Source of the DNA: Alphaproteobacteria bacterium
GTDB lineage: Bacteria > Pseudomonadota > Alphaproteobacteria > UBA8366 > JADFVY01
NCBI GenBank assembly: GCA_029881615.1
Contig: JAOUMF010000022.1
Span: 1-11,786 of the forward strand
Length of the DNA: 11,786 bases
Direction: 5' to 3'
The notes under the pieces were generated by a model. That model ran no database searches. It was not told where the DNA came from and saw only the letters and a program-made list of their open reading frames with translations. Shown here piece by piece: positions 1-10,108 of this stretch. The translations under genes and the position numbers were made by a program. Numbering within the stretch: the stretch's first letter is position 1; each line of letters starts with the position of its first letter.

Positions 1-761
1 CCGATATTCTCGGTGACGAGGATCATCTTGGCGACATGGACTTCAAGGTCGCAGGCACGGATAAGGGCATTACCTCGTTGCAGATGGACATCAAGATCAC
101 CTCGATTACCGAGGAGATCATGAAGATCGCCCTGGCGCAGGCCAAGGAAGGGCGCATGCACATCCTCGGCGAGATGGCCAAGGCTCTGACCGACGCTCGC
201 GAGGATGTGTCGGCCAATGCGCCGCGCATCACCACTTTCCAGATACCGCGTGACAAGATTCGTGAAGTCATCGGTACCGGCGGCAAGATCATTCGCGAGA
301 TTTGCGAGGTCACCGGCGCCAAGGTGGATATCGAAGATGATGGCACCATCAAGGTCGCAGCCGTCGATCAGTCGGCGGGCGATCGTGCCATTGAATGGAT
401 CAAGGGTATCGTGGCCGAGCCCGAGGTTGGCGTGATCTATACCGGCAAGGTCGTGAAAGTCGTCGATTTCGGCGCGTTCGTGAACTTCATGGGTAGCCGC
501 GATGGCCTGGTTCACATCTCGGAGCTAAATGACGGCCGGCCGCAGACCGTAACCGAAGTTGTCAACGAAGGCGACCAGGTCAAGGTCAAGGTTCTGGGTA
601 TCGACGACCGTGGCAAGGTTCGCCTGTCGATGCGCGTCGTGAACCAGGAGACTGGCGAGGACATCACTGCGGAGGTCGGCGAATCCCGTCCGTCCGGTGG
701 CGGCGGTGGCGATCGTGAGGGCGGCGAGCGCCGTGGCCCGCGTCGCAAGCGCGACGACTGA
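1..761 (+). CDS. pnp: Polyribonucleotide nucleotidyltransferase (PNPase), 3' part
   Basis: C-terminal part of PNPase, the phosphorolytic 3'-5' exoribonuclease of the RNA degradosome. The gene is cut by the window edge; the reading frame starts at base 3 and gives about 252 residues. The first residues are the end of the second RNase PH core, with [14 protein letters not shown]; its two aspartates (codons at 21-23 and 39-41) match the catalytic pair known as D486 and D492 in E. coli. A KH domain follows (about bases 230-370) with the GxxG loop GTGG at 273-284, then an S1 RNA-binding domain (about 426-638, [15 protein letters not shown]...GLVHISEL). The protein ends in a Gly-run and Arg/Asp-rich tail (about 690-758), common in alphaproteobacterial PNPases and probably disordered. 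It ends in TGA and a strong terminator follows. It is convergent with fabI. The ATG at 36 is internal, not the start. Identification is very secure. Confidence 0.98.
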   Translation, partial: DILGDEDHLGDMDFKVAGTDKGITSLQMDIKITSITEEIMKIALAQAKEGRMHILGEMAKALTDAREDVSANAPRITTFQIPRDKIREVIGTGGKIIREICEVTGAKVDIEDDGTIKVAAVDQSAGDRAIEWIKGIVAEPEVGVIYTGKVVKVVDFGAFVNFMGSRDGLVHISELNDGRPQTVTEVVNEGDQVKVKVLGIDDRGKVRLSMRVVNQETGEDITAEVGESRPSGGGGGDREGGERRGPRRKRDD

Positions 762-786
762 TCCTGGTTTTCAGGTAAAACGAATG

Positions 787-818
787 ACGGCGGTCCTCAG
801 GGACCGCCGTTTTTCTTT
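787..818 (+). terminator. Rho-independent terminator of pnp
   Basis: A perfect 10-bp stem (ACGGCGGTCC at 787-796, GGACCGCCGT at 801-810) with a 4-base TCAG loop is followed by a T tract at 810-818 interrupted by one C. It starts 25 bp after the pnp stop codon. Read from the other strand the stem is followed only by CATTCGTTTTACC, a poor U tract, so it may act weakly for fabI too. Confidence 0.93.
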
Positions 819-866
819 GCCGTCTGTTAGAGCGGATTTCGCTTTCGCCAAACCCTGAATCCAGCT

Positions 867-1664
867 TCAAGCCGGTGGAACGACCATGCCGATCACGTTG
901 TAACCGCTATCGACGTAATGGACTTCGCCGGTAACGCCCGTTGACAGGTCGGACAGCAGATAAAGGCCCGCGCCGCCCACATCTTCCAGGGTGATGTTCC
1001 GGCGCAAGGGGGAATTGTCGCCCTGCCATTTATAGACGAAACGGGCTCCGCCGATCGCGGCCCCCGCCAGGGTGCGCATCGGGCCGGCCGATATCGCGTT
1101 CACGCGGATGGCGCGCCGCCCCAGGTCGGTTGCCAGATAGCGAACGCTGGCCTCCAAAGCAGCCTTGGCGACGCCCATGACGTTATAGCTGGGCATGACA
1201 CGTTCGGCGCCGGAATAGGTAAGCGTGATCAGGCTGCCGCCGTCCGTCATCAAGCGGGCCGCCCGTTGCGCCACGGCGGTGAAGGAATAGCACGAGATAT
1301 CGAGAGTCTGGGCGAAATTGGCTCGCGAGGTGTCGAGATATTCTCCCTTCAACTCTTCCTTGTCGGAATAAGCCACGGCATGGACCACGAAATCGAGCGA
1401 GGACCATTTCTCGCCTAGTTTATCGAAGACGTTGTCCAGATCGGCGTCGCTTGAGACGTCGCAGGGCAGGAGGATCGGATCTTTGCCAACGGACTCGGCA
1501 AGCGGCCGCACCCGTTTCAAAAGCGCCTCGTCCTGATAGGTGAATGCCAGTTCGGCGCCATGCCGTGCCAGCATTTCGGCGATCCCCCAAGCTATCGAGT
1601 GATCGTTGGCGACGCCCATGATCAGGCCTCGCTTGCCGGCCATCAAACTCGTGCCCTCAGTCAT
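867..1664 (-). CDS. fabI: Enoyl-[acyl-carrier-protein] reductase (NADH), FabI type
   Basis: 265-residue enoyl-ACP reductase of the short-chain dehydrogenase superfamily. It reduces the trans-2 double bond of enoyl-ACP in the last step of each fatty acid elongation round, in the cytosol. The N-terminus carries the FabI cofactor loop (GLIMGVANDHSIAWGIA, residues 13-29). The active site is visible as Y150 and the Y160-x6-K167 motif in YNVMGVAK, corresponding to Y146, Y156 and K163 of E. coli FabI (262 aa). The conserved SAGPMRTLA segment at about 192-200 is present. I chose the ATG at 1664 (MTEGTSLMAGKRG); the ATG at 1643 (MAGKRG), preceded by GAGG 11 bases upstream, is a credible alternative. 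A longer frame to 1769 would overlap fabB and is rejected. It lies 58 bp after fabB, third in a fabA-fabB-fabI array. This enzyme type is the known target of triclosan. Confidence 0.95.
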   Translation of the reverse strand: MTEGTSLMAGKRGLIMGVANDHSIAWGIAEMLARHGAELAFTYQDEALLKRVRPLAESVGKDPILLPCDVSSDADLDNVFDKLGEKWSSLDFVVHAVAYSDKEELKGEYLDTSRANFAQTLDISCYSFTAVAQRAARLMTDGGSLITLTYSGAERVMPSYNVMGVAKAALEASVRYLATDLGRRAIRVNAISAGPMRTLAGAAIGGARFVYKWQGDNSPLRRNITLEDVGGAGLYLLSDLSTGVTGEVHYVDSGYNVIGMVVPPA

Positions 1665-1695
1665 GTCTTTTTCGTACCCGCCAGAAATAAGGTTA

Positions 1696-1719
1696 GCCCG
1701 CCTGTCAGCGGGCGTTTTT
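1696..1719 (+). terminator. Hairpin with T run between fabB and fabI
   Basis: A 6-bp GC-only stem (GCCCGC at 1696-1701, GCGGGC at 1708-1713) with a 6-base loop is followed on the plus strand by TTTTT at 1715-1719. This has intrinsic-terminator form for antisense (plus) transcription, while the genes here run on the minus strand. In the gene direction the stem is preceded by an A run and followed by TAACCTTATT, a poor U tract. So it is either an antisense terminator or an mRNA structure in the fabB-fabI intercistronic RNA that could affect fabI expression or mRNA stability. The stem is seen; the role is inferred. Confidence 0.45.
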
Positions 1720-1722
1720 GGT

Positions 1723-2940
1723 TCAATCAGCGTGCCGCCGGAATACCAGCGCGGCATTGGTACCGCCAAATCCGAAGCTGTTCGACATTACGCAGTCGAG
1801 GTCGACATTTTCCATCGTCTCGCGCACGATGGGAACACCTTCGGCACCTGGATCCAGTTCCTCGATATTCGCCGATGCCGCGATGAATTTGTTTTTCATC
1901 ATCAACAGCGAATAGATCACTTCCTGAACGCCGGTGGCGCCTTGGGAATGACCGGTCAGCGACTTGGTGGAACTGATCGGGGGTGCATTTTCGCCGAATA
2001 CTTCACGAACGGCTTCCAACTCACGGGTGTCGCCCACCGGTGTACTGGTTCCATGGGCGTTAATGTAGCCCACGGGAGTGTTCAGGCCGGCCAGCGCCAT
2101 CTTCATGCAACGCACGGCGCCTTCGCCCGAGGGCTGCACCATGTCGTAGCCGTCCGACGTGGCGCCGTACCCCACCAGCTCGCCATAGATTTTTGCGCCG
2201 CGGGCCTTGGCATGTTCCAGTTCTTCCAACACCACGACGCCGGCACCGCCCGCGATGACGAACCCGTCGCGATTCTTGTCATAGGCGCGGCTGGCCTTGG
2301 TGGGGGTATCGTTATAGCTGGACGATAGCGCGCCCATGGCGTCGAACATCACGGTCAGGGTCCAGTGCAGTTCCTCGCCGCCACCGGCGAACACGATATC
2401 CTGCTTGCCCCACTGGATCAGTTCCGACGCGTTGCCGACGCAATGCGCGCTGGTCGAGCAGGCGGAACTGATGGAATAGTTATAACCCTTGATGGCAAAC
2501 GGCGTGGCCAGCGTTGCCGAGTTGGTGCTCGACATGGTGCGCGGCACCCGATAAGGGCCGACTTTGCGCACGCCCGAGGCGCGCAGAATATCGGCTGACT
2601 CGACCAGATTGCTGGTGGAAGGCCCGCCCGAGCCCATCACGATGCCGGTCCGCTCATTGGAAATGTCGGATGGCTCAAGCCCGGAATCGTCGATCGCCTG
2701 TTGCATGGCGACATAGTTGTAGGCTGCGCCATTGCCCATAAACCGACGAATTTTGCGGTCTACAAGGGAATCGAGATCAATATCGATGGCTCCGTGAATA
2801 TGCGACCGGAACCCCAGTTCCGCATATTCCGGACAGAACACGATACCCGAACGGCTTGTGCGGAGCGATTCCACGACATCCGTTTGATTATTGCCGATAC
2901 TGGAAACGATGCCCAGTCCGGTTACGACTACTCTTCGCAT
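1723..2940 (-). CDS. fabB: Beta-ketoacyl-ACP synthase I
   Basis: 405-residue condensing enzyme (E. coli FabB is 406), a thiolase-fold decarboxylating ketosynthase that joins malonyl-ACP to acyl-ACP. With FabA it commits the chain to unsaturated fatty acids: FabB elongates the cis-3-decenoyl-ACP made by FabA. The catalytic triad is complete: nucleophile C161 in [11 protein letters not shown]296 in [11 protein letters not shown] and H331 in [12 protein letters not shown]; the C-terminal [13 protein letters not shown] motif at 386-397 is also present. FabB rather than FabF is favoured by the opening [17 protein letters not shown], by the SLTGHSQGA histidine segment and by adjacency to fabA. The ATG at 2940 has an AAAGGGA ribosome binding site about 5 bases upstream, which begins right at the fabA stop; the two genes are 11 bp apart and so probably translationally linked. 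A longer frame reaching 3024 lies inside fabA and is not used. Confidence 0.96.
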   Translation of the reverse strand: MRRVVVTGLGIVSSIGNNQTDVVESLRTSRSGIVFCPEYAELGFRSHIHGAIDIDLDSLVDRKIRRFMGNGAAYNYVAMQQAIDDSGLEPSDISNERTGIVMGSGGPSTSNLVESADILRASGVRKVGPYRVPRTMSSTNSATLATPFAIKGYNYSISSACSTSAHCVGNASELIQWGKQDIVFAGGGEELHWTLTVMFDAMGALSSSYNDTPTKASRAYDKNRDGFVIAGGAGVVVLEELEHAKARGAKIYGELVGYGATSDGYDMVQPSGEGAVRCMKMALAGLNTPVGYINAHGTSTPVGDTRELEAVREVFGENAPPISSTKSLTGHSQGATGVQEVIYSLLMMKNKFIAASANIEELDPGAEGVPIVRETMENVDLDCVMSNSFGFGGTNAALVFRRHAD

Positions 2941-2951
2941 GGAAATCCCTT

Positions 2952-3467
2952 TCAGGACTCTTCGGTCGGGGTGAACAACGTCACGCGCATATCCTTGGCT
3001 TCGAAAATGGGTTCGCCGTCGCATAATACAGTGCCGTCGGCGATGCCCATTACCAGCTTGCGCATGATCATTCGTTTGATATTGATGCGATAGGTCACTT
3101 TCTTGGCGGTCTCAAGGACCATGCCGGTGAACTTGACCTCGCCCACACCCAGCGCTCGCCCTCGTCCCAGGCCACCCGACCAGCCCAGGAAAAACCCCGT
3201 CAATTGCCACATGGCGTCCAGCCCAAGGCAACCAGGCATGACCGGGTCACCCTCGAAATGGCACTTGAAGAACCACATGTCAGGGTTGATATCCTGTTCG
3301 GCGACGATTTCGCCCTTGCCGAATTCCCCGCCATCGGCGGTGATCTTGACGATGCGATCGACCATCAGCATCGGTGGCAGGGGAAGCTGTGCGTTGCCTG
3401 GTCCGAATAACCGGCCATGGCCGCATTCCAGCAGGTCCTCGTAACTATAGCTGTTTTTCTGTTCCAA
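2952..3467 (-). CDS. fabA: 3-hydroxydecanoyl-ACP dehydratase/isomerase
   Basis: 171-residue hot-dog-fold enzyme (E. coli FabA is 171-172). It dehydrates 3-hydroxydecanoyl-ACP and isomerises trans-2- to cis-3-decenoyl-ACP, the branch point of anaerobic unsaturated fatty acid synthesis. The catalytic pair is visible as H70 ([14 protein letters not shown]) and D84 ([11 protein letters not shown]), the same numbers as in E. coli. The GxGxVKF strand ([11 protein letters not shown]) and the end (AKDMRVTLF) also fit. The start is TTG at 3467: it is preceded by AGGTGA nine bases upstream and by an in-frame TGA four codons upstream, and the next in-frame ATG would delete about 32 conserved residues. 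It is first of fabA-fabB-fabI and lies 96 bp downstream of gyrB. The rare start codon may keep its translation modest. Confidence 0.97.
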   Translation of the reverse strand: MEQKNSYSYEDLLECGHGRLFGPGNAQLPLPPMLMVDRIVKITADGGEFGKGEIVAEQDINPDMWFFKCHFEGDPVMPGCLGLDAMWQLTGFFLGWSGGLGRGRALGVGEVKFTGMVLETAKKVTYRINIKRMIMRKLVMGIADGTVLCDGEPIFEAKDMRVTLFTPTEES

Positions 3468-3476
3468 GGGTCTTCG

Positions 3477-3482
3477 TCACCT
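3477..3482 (-). promoter_or_regulatory. Ribosome binding site fixing the TTG start of fabA
   Basis: AGGTGA on the minus strand, nine bases before the TTG at 3465-3467. Together with the in-frame TGA just upstream it leaves TTG as the only start that keeps the conserved FabA N-terminus. Confidence 0.75.
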
Positions 3483-3483
3483 G

Positions 3484-3497
3484 ATTGTTAAAACAAT
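3484..3497. repeat. Inverted repeat in the fabA leader
   Basis: A 6-2-6 dyad, ATTGTT-AA-AACAAT, lies 17-30 bases upstream of the fabA start. It could be an operator for a regulator of unsaturated fatty acid synthesis, or part of the promoter. No recognised FabR- or FadR-type consensus can be claimed. In the 96-bp gyrB-fabA gap (3468-3563) I see a possible -35 (TTGAGC) upstream but no convincing paired -10, and no clear gyrB terminator, so readthrough from gyrB is possible. Confidence 0.35.
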
Positions 3498-3563
3498 GTG
3501 CGGAGGCTCAAGAACTAGCATTTATCGTCGGTATTGCGCCACCAAACATTTAGGATCAGTCGA

Positions 3564-6023
<2,460 letters not shown>

Positions 6024-6045
6024 TCATTCAATCCTTCGTACAAAC

Positions 6046-7206
6046 TCAATTCACTTCGGTGATCATTGCGTCGTTCACCGAAAAATGCTGGGCGCGGTCG
6101 CCCAGCGGGGCAAATAGCGCGGCGTCGGTTCCCGTCATCCAGGTTTGGCCGGGCAGGCCACATATTACGTCGAACAGGGCGCGCCGGCGTTCTTCATCCA
6201 GATGGGCTGCGACCTCATCCAGCAAAAGCAATGGCCCTGTTCCACGCTCTGCGGCCTGTAATCGGGCTTCAGCCAGCACAATGGCAATCAGCATGGCCTT
6301 TTGCTCGCCGGTCGAGCACAAAGCCGCCGGCATATCCTTTGCCAAATGCCGGGCGACAAGATCGCTGCGGTGCGGTCCAACCGAAGTCACGCCGTTCTGC
6401 GCGTCATGTCGCCGGGCTGTCCGCAATTCCACTTTCAGGCGGTCTTCGGCGGCCAGCGCGGGTCCTGATTCGAGCCAACGCTCGACCATGCCGTCGACTG
6501 AAAGCGCCACGCCCGGGAAAGGCCCGGTTGCCTCCGCCAGCGCCCGCGTCAGCCGCAGCACCATATCCAGGCGGGCCGCCGCGATTGCCACCCCCCGCGC
6601 TGCCATGGTCTCTTCCAGCGCCGACAGCCAGGCGTCGTCACTATTATTCTCGCTCAATAGCCGGCTTCGCTCGCGCATGGCCTGTTCATACGCCGTTACA
6701 CGACCGGCATGGGCAGGGTCGAATCCATAGACCAGTCGATCCAGAAAGCGCCGACGAGCAGACGCACCCTCGCGAAACAGGCGGTCCATGTCCGGCGTCA
6801 GCCACAATGCGCTGACAAAATCCGCCAGCGCGACCTGGCCGCGGGCGGGTTCGCCGTTGATTTTCACCACGCGCCGTTCCCCATCCGGCTCTCGACCGGT
6901 GCCGATTTCAACCGCACCGTCGGGCGTGGCCAGAGTGGCCGCGACACCCCAGCCCCCGACGTCGCCGCGGCGGTCCATCTCGGCCAGCCCGGCTCGCCGA
7001 AGGCCGCGTCCCGGGGTCAGCAGCGACACCGCCTCCAGCAAATTGGTCTTTCCCGCACCGTTCGATCCGGCAAGCACGACCGGACGCGCATCTGGCGTCA
7101 GGCGCACCGATTCATAACAACGAAATCGGGTCACCGTCAGCCGCGCGATCGACAGGGCCGCGGGGCCTGTGTTCCGATGGTCTTCAACAGTCGCCAGAAC
7201 GGTCAC
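6046..7206 (-). CDS. recF: DNA replication and repair protein RecF
   Basis: 386-residue SMC/ABC-like ATPase of the RecFOR pathway, which helps load RecA at single-strand gaps and restart stalled forks. It has Walker A GSNGAGKTN (47-55, K53), the RecF VGPHRSD motif (276-282), an ABC signature STGEQK (298-303) and Walker B LLLLDE (326-331), then the D-loop region AHLDEERR. The length is at the upper end for the family because of about 17 extra N-terminal residues before LSIARLTVTRFRCYE. I chose GTG at 7206 because GAGG stands six bases upstream, in the 14-bp gap after dnaN; a start closer to LSIARL would need another uncommon codon. Tight spacing with dnaN and gyrB indicates one transcript. Confidence 0.97.
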   Translation of the reverse strand: MTVLATVEDHRNTGPAALSIARLTVTRFRCYESVRLTPDARPVVLAGSNGAGKTNLLEAVSLLTPGRGLRRAGLAEMDRRGDVGGWGVAATLATPDGAVEIGTGREPDGERRVVKINGEPARGQVALADFVSALWLTPDMDRLFREGASARRRFLDRLVYGFDPAHAGRVTAYEQAMRERSRLLSENNSDDAWLSALEETMAARGVAIAAARLDMVLRLTRALAEATGPFPGVALSVDGMVERWLESGPALAAEDRLKVELRTARRHDAQNGVTSVGPHRSDLVARHLAKDMPAALCSTGEQKAMLIAIVLAEARLQAAERGTGPLLLLDEVAAHLDEERRRALFDVICGLPGQTWMTGTDAALFAPLGDRAQHFSVNDAMITEVN

Positions 7207-7212
7207 TCTAAT

Positions 7213-7216
7213 CCTC
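7213..7216 (-). promoter_or_regulatory. Ribosome binding site fixing the GTG start of recF
   Basis: GAGG on the minus strand six bases before the GTG at 7204-7206, in the 14-bp dnaN-recF gap. It supports the longer N-terminus for RecF. Confidence 0.65.
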
Positions 7217-7220
7217 GGCG

Positions 7221-8339
7221 TTACACACGCATCGGCATCAGCACATACAGCGCGCTGTCGTCGGCGGCGTCTCGAACGATGGTCGGCGAATTGGCGTCGG
7301 CCATCAGGAATTGTGCCTTGTCACCTTCGATTTGCTGGGTGATGTCCAGCAGATATCGGGAATTGAAGCCGATGGTGATCGTGTCACCTTGATAGTTGGC
7401 TTCCAGTTCCTCCTCGGCCGAACCGGCATCGGGGCTGTTGGCCGAAAGCGAAAGATTGCCGTTTTCGACCGTCATCTTGATGGCGCGGGATTTCTCTGTC
7501 GCTATCGTGGCGACCAGGTCGACCGCACCGGCGAAGGTTTTTCTGTCAACTTCCATGGTCTTGTCGTTGCCGACCGGAATGACCCGTTTGTAATCGGGGA
7601 ACGTCCCATCGATCAGCTTCGAGGTCAGTACTGCGTCGTCGAAAGAGAAGCGGATTTTGTTCTCCGACAGCGAGACGTCGATATCACCGCCGGTTTCCTC
7701 GATCAGCTTACGCAGTTCCGCAACCGTCTTCCGCGGCACGATAACGCCGGGCATGCCAGCGGCGCCTTCGGGCAAGGGCATTTCGACCCGGGCAAGCCGG
7801 TGGCCATCGGTGGCCACCGCGCGCAGGCGGTCGACGCCTTCTTCGCTTTCCGCATGGAGATAGATGCCATTCAGATAGTAGCGGGTTTCCTCGCTGGAAA
7901 TGGCAAAGCGGGTGCGGTCGATCAGCGAGCGAAAATCCTGGGCCGAGACAACGAAGCCGGTGGGCAGGTCGCCGTCGGTCATGGCCGGGAACTCGGCGAC
8001 ATCCAACGTGCCCAGCTTGAACCGGGCCCGCCCTGCCTTGAGGTTGATCTGGCCAGCCTCGGCATCGGTTTCGATGCCGATCTGGGCGCCATCGGGAAGC
8101 TTTCGCACGATATCATACAGCGTATGCGCGGGCGCGGTAATCGCGCCGGCGGTCGACACCTCCGCCAAGACGGTCTCGACTATGGCGATTTCCATGTCGG
8201 TCGCCGTCAGGCTCAGATTACCATCGCGGGCATCCAGCATGACGTTGGACAAAATCGGAATCGTATTGCGCCGTTCAACGACGCTTTGTACGTGGCCTAG
8301 CGCGCGGAGCAGCGCGGCGCGTTCTATCGTAAGTTTCAT
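7221..8339 (-). CDS. dnaN: DNA polymerase III beta subunit (sliding clamp)
   Basis: 372-residue sliding clamp (family about 366-375). The homodimeric ring holds DNA polymerase III and other partners on DNA. The start MKLTIERAALLRALGHVQSVVERRNTIPIL is typical (first 20 residues diagnostic), as are TDMEIAIVE (about 47-55), ATDGHRLARVEMPLP in the central domain, GTFPDYKRVIP, the SPDAGSAEEE loop and the end YVLMPMRV, which forms part of the partner-binding pocket. The three clamp domains are complete. ATG at 8339 follows an AGGG-containing site. It is separated from dnaA by 239 bp with a candidate promoter of its own, and followed by recF after 14 bp, so it probably heads a dnaN-recF-gyrB transcript as well as receiving readthrough from dnaA. 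Confidence 0.98.
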   Translation of the reverse strand: MKLTIERAALLRALGHVQSVVERRNTIPILSNVMLDARDGNLSLTATDMEIAIVETVLAEVSTAGAITAPAHTLYDIVRKLPDGAQIGIETDAEAGQINLKAGRARFKLGTLDVAEFPAMTDGDLPTGFVVSAQDFRSLIDRTRFAISSEETRYYLNGIYLHAESEEGVDRLRAVATDGHRLARVEMPLPEGAAGMPGVIVPRKTVAELRKLIEETGGDIDVSLSENKIRFSFDDAVLTSKLIDGTFPDYKRVIPVGNDKTMEVDRKTFAGAVDLVATIATEKSRAIKMTVENGNLSLSANSPDAGSAEEELEANYQGDTITIGFNSRYLLDITQQIEGDKAQFLMADANSPTIVRDAADDSALYVLMPMRV

Positions 8340-8365
8340 ATTACCCTGTCACCAATGGCGGGATT

Positions 8366-8383
8366 GGAAACCCCTTGGTTTCT
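8366..8383 (-). repeat. Hairpin in the dnaN leader
   Basis: A perfect 6-bp stem GAAACC-CCTT-GGTTTC (8367-8382), extendable by one G-T pair, lies about 27 bases before the dnaN start codon. It is enclosed by a longer-range 7-bp inverted repeat CCAATGG (8352-8358) and CCATTGG (8405-8411), between which runs a purine-rich stretch in the mRNA sense. It may fold in the 5' leader and influence dnaN translation. Only the sequence symmetry is seen; function is inferred. Confidence 0.4.
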
Positions 8384-8485
8384 TTAGCTTTTTCCCCCTT
8401 CTTTCCATTGGCTACCGCCGTCTGGAAGGAAGGCCCGCCCGTGACCGGATTAGCACGAATCGATTTCAGTCGCGTACGGAACGGG

Positions 8486-8494
8486 ACTATAGCA
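8486..8494 (-). promoter_or_regulatory. Candidate extended -10 promoter of dnaN
   Basis: TGCTATAGT on the minus strand fits an extended -10 element (TGn then TATAGT, 5 of 6 to TATAAT). No good -35 hexamer stands 16-18 bases upstream (GTGCGG), which extended -10 promoters tolerate. Transcription would begin near 8479 and give a dnaN leader of about 140 bases that contains the hairpin at 8366-8383. The rest of the 239-bp dnaA-dnaN gap holds an imperfect GGAATC/GATTCC dyad (8504-8509, 8537-8542) overlapping TCCGC/GCGGA (8508-8512, 8526-8530), with no clear U tract for a dnaA terminator. Confidence 0.45.
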
Positions 8495-8578
8495 AAGGGC
8501 AAAGGAATCCGCACTTTTTTTGTTAGCGGACCGTGTGATTCCGGGTGGGCTGGAGATTTTCACCCAGCGGGGGCGCGA

Positions 8579-9955
8579 TCAGCCTTCCAGCATCCGCTTC
8601 AGCAGCTCGACATCCTCGGCGAATGCCGCGTCCAGGCCACGCAATTCATCGACCTTTCGAACGGCATGCATGACTGTCGTGTGGTCGCGGCCACCGAACT
8701 TGCGGCCGATCTCGGGCAGCGACCTGGCGGTAAGCTGCTTGGCCAGATACATCGCCACCTGACGCGGCCGGGCCACCGCGCGCGAACGGCGCGCCGACGA
8801 CATTTCCGCCAGCTTGATGTTGAAATGCTCTGCGACCCGCTTCTGGATTTCCTCGATGGTTACCCGGCGGTCATTGGCCCGCAACAGATCATGCAGGACC
8901 TCCTGGGCGTTCTCCAGGGTGATCGGGCGACCGACAAGGCTGGAATAGGCAACAATGCGGTTCAGCGCCCCTTCCAGTTCACGGACGTTGGACGTAATTT
9001 TGTGAGCCAGGAATTCCAGCACTTTCGGCGGCATATCGACGCCCATCGTCTCGGCCTTCGACTGCAGGATGCCCAGACGAAGCTCGTAGGTCGTTGGGTG
9101 CAGATCTGCAACCAATCCCCAGCCCAGGCGCGAGCGCATGCGCTCTTCGATGCCCTCAAGGTCGTTCGGCGACTTGTCGGCCGAAATCACGATCTGACGG
9201 TTCTGGTCGACCAGCGCATTGAAGGTATGGAAGAACTCTTCCTGGGTGCTTTCCTTGCCGCTGATGAACTGGAAGTCATCGATCATCAGCACGTCAACCG
9301 AGCGGAACTGCTCCTTGAAGGCGACCGTGTCCTTGTACCGGAGCGCACGGATGAACTGGTACATGAATTTTTCGGCGGAAAGATAGAGAATCTTCCGATC
9401 CGGATTCTGCCGGGCAATCTGCCAGGCGATGGCATGCATCAAATGGGTCTTGCCAAGGCCAACGCCGCCATAAAGAAATAGCGGGTTGAATGTAACTTCA
9501 GAGGATTCCGCCACGCGCCGTGATGCCGCAAAGGCCAGTTCGTTCGGCTTGCCGGTTACGAAAGTGTCGAAGGTGCAGCGCTTGTCCAGGGGGGCGCCAA
9601 GATTTTCAATGGTGAATCCATTCAGATCGGGCGCAACATGGCGAGTGGGAACGGCAACTTCACGCGGCATTCCGGGACGGGACATCCCGGTTGTTGGCGC
9701 GGTCACGATATCGATGCCGCGAATGTCGCGGTTTTCCTCGGACCATAAATCCGTGAGCCGTTGCGCATATTGTGCTTCGACCCATTCTCTCATGAAATCC
9801 GTGGGGGCGCCGATGACAACCTTGCCATTATTGAAGCTATTGAGAATCAAGGGTTTTAGCCAGCTACGATAGGCAGCTTCACCGAATTCGGCTTGCATCC
9901 GATTGCGAACCCGCATCCATTGCGCGGCTACATCCTCATCAAAATAGGTGTCCAT
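8579..9955 (-). CDS. dnaA: Chromosomal replication initiator protein DnaA
   Basis: 458-residue AAA+ initiator that binds DnaA boxes at oriC, melts the origin and loads helicase. Domain I (about 1-75) contains WxxxxAEFGEAAYRSWLKPL. A short linker (about 75-125) is followed by the AAA+ core: Walker A GGVGLGKTH (163-171), Walker B DVLMIDDFQF (221-230, D226 and D227), sensor 1 VISADKSPNDL, and the arginine-finger region ERMRSRLGWG (271-280). Domain IV (about 365-458) has the helix-turn-helix signature GRDHTTVMHAVRKV (422-435), which contacts DnaA boxes. I use ATG at 9955. A TTG four codons upstream (9967) has AAGGG eight bases before it and is an equally readable start (462 aa). A GACTC sequence at 9957-9961 sits in the start region. 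It is downstream of a 558-bp non-coding gap after rpsT. Confidence 0.97.
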   Translation of the reverse strand: MDTYFDEDVAAQWMRVRNRMQAEFGEAAYRSWLKPLILNSFNNGKVVIGAPTDFMREWVEAQYAQRLTDLWSEENRDIRGIDIVTAPTTGMSRPGMPREVAVPTRHVAPDLNGFTIENLGAPLDKRCTFDTFVTGKPNELAFAASRRVAESSEVTFNPLFLYGGVGLGKTHLMHAIAWQIARQNPDRKILYLSAEKFMYQFIRALRYKDTVAFKEQFRSVDVLMIDDFQFISGKESTQEEFFHTFNALVDQNRQIVISADKSPNDLEGIEERMRSRLGWGLVADLHPTTYELRLGILQSKAETMGVDMPPKVLEFLAHKITSNVRELEGALNRIVAYSSLVGRPITLENAQEVLHDLLRANDRRVTIEEIQKRVAEHFNIKLAEMSSARRSRAVARPRQVAMYLAKQLTARSLPEIGRKFGGRDHTTVMHAVRKVDELRGLDAAFAEDVELLKRMLEG

Positions 9956-10108
9956 CGACTCACCCAACCTTCGAGCCCTTAAGCCCTGTTTTGTTTGACG
10001 TTCGGCGCCAACCCGGATGCGCCACCCGCCAAAATTAAAGTCCAGTAGAAATCTGTCCTACGCGGTCAGGGCAGCTCAACTAATACTCAACCCTTTACCC
10101 AGAAAAGG

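Noticed and set aside
1665..1769. Longer N-terminus for fabI reaching 1769
   Set aside because: It would overlap the 3' end of fabB and adds residues unlike any FabI; the conserved start fits ATG 1664 or 1643.
2941..3024. Longer N-terminus for fabB reaching 3024
   Set aside because: It overlaps the fabA coding region in another frame; [10 protein letters not shown] at 2940 with its own ribosome binding site is the family start.
7311..9481. Long plus-strand open frames (7311-8300 and 8375-9481) opposite dnaN and dnaA
   Set aside because: They are antisense to highly conserved genes, lack recognisable domains or good ribosome binding sites, and are expected in GC-rich coding DNA.
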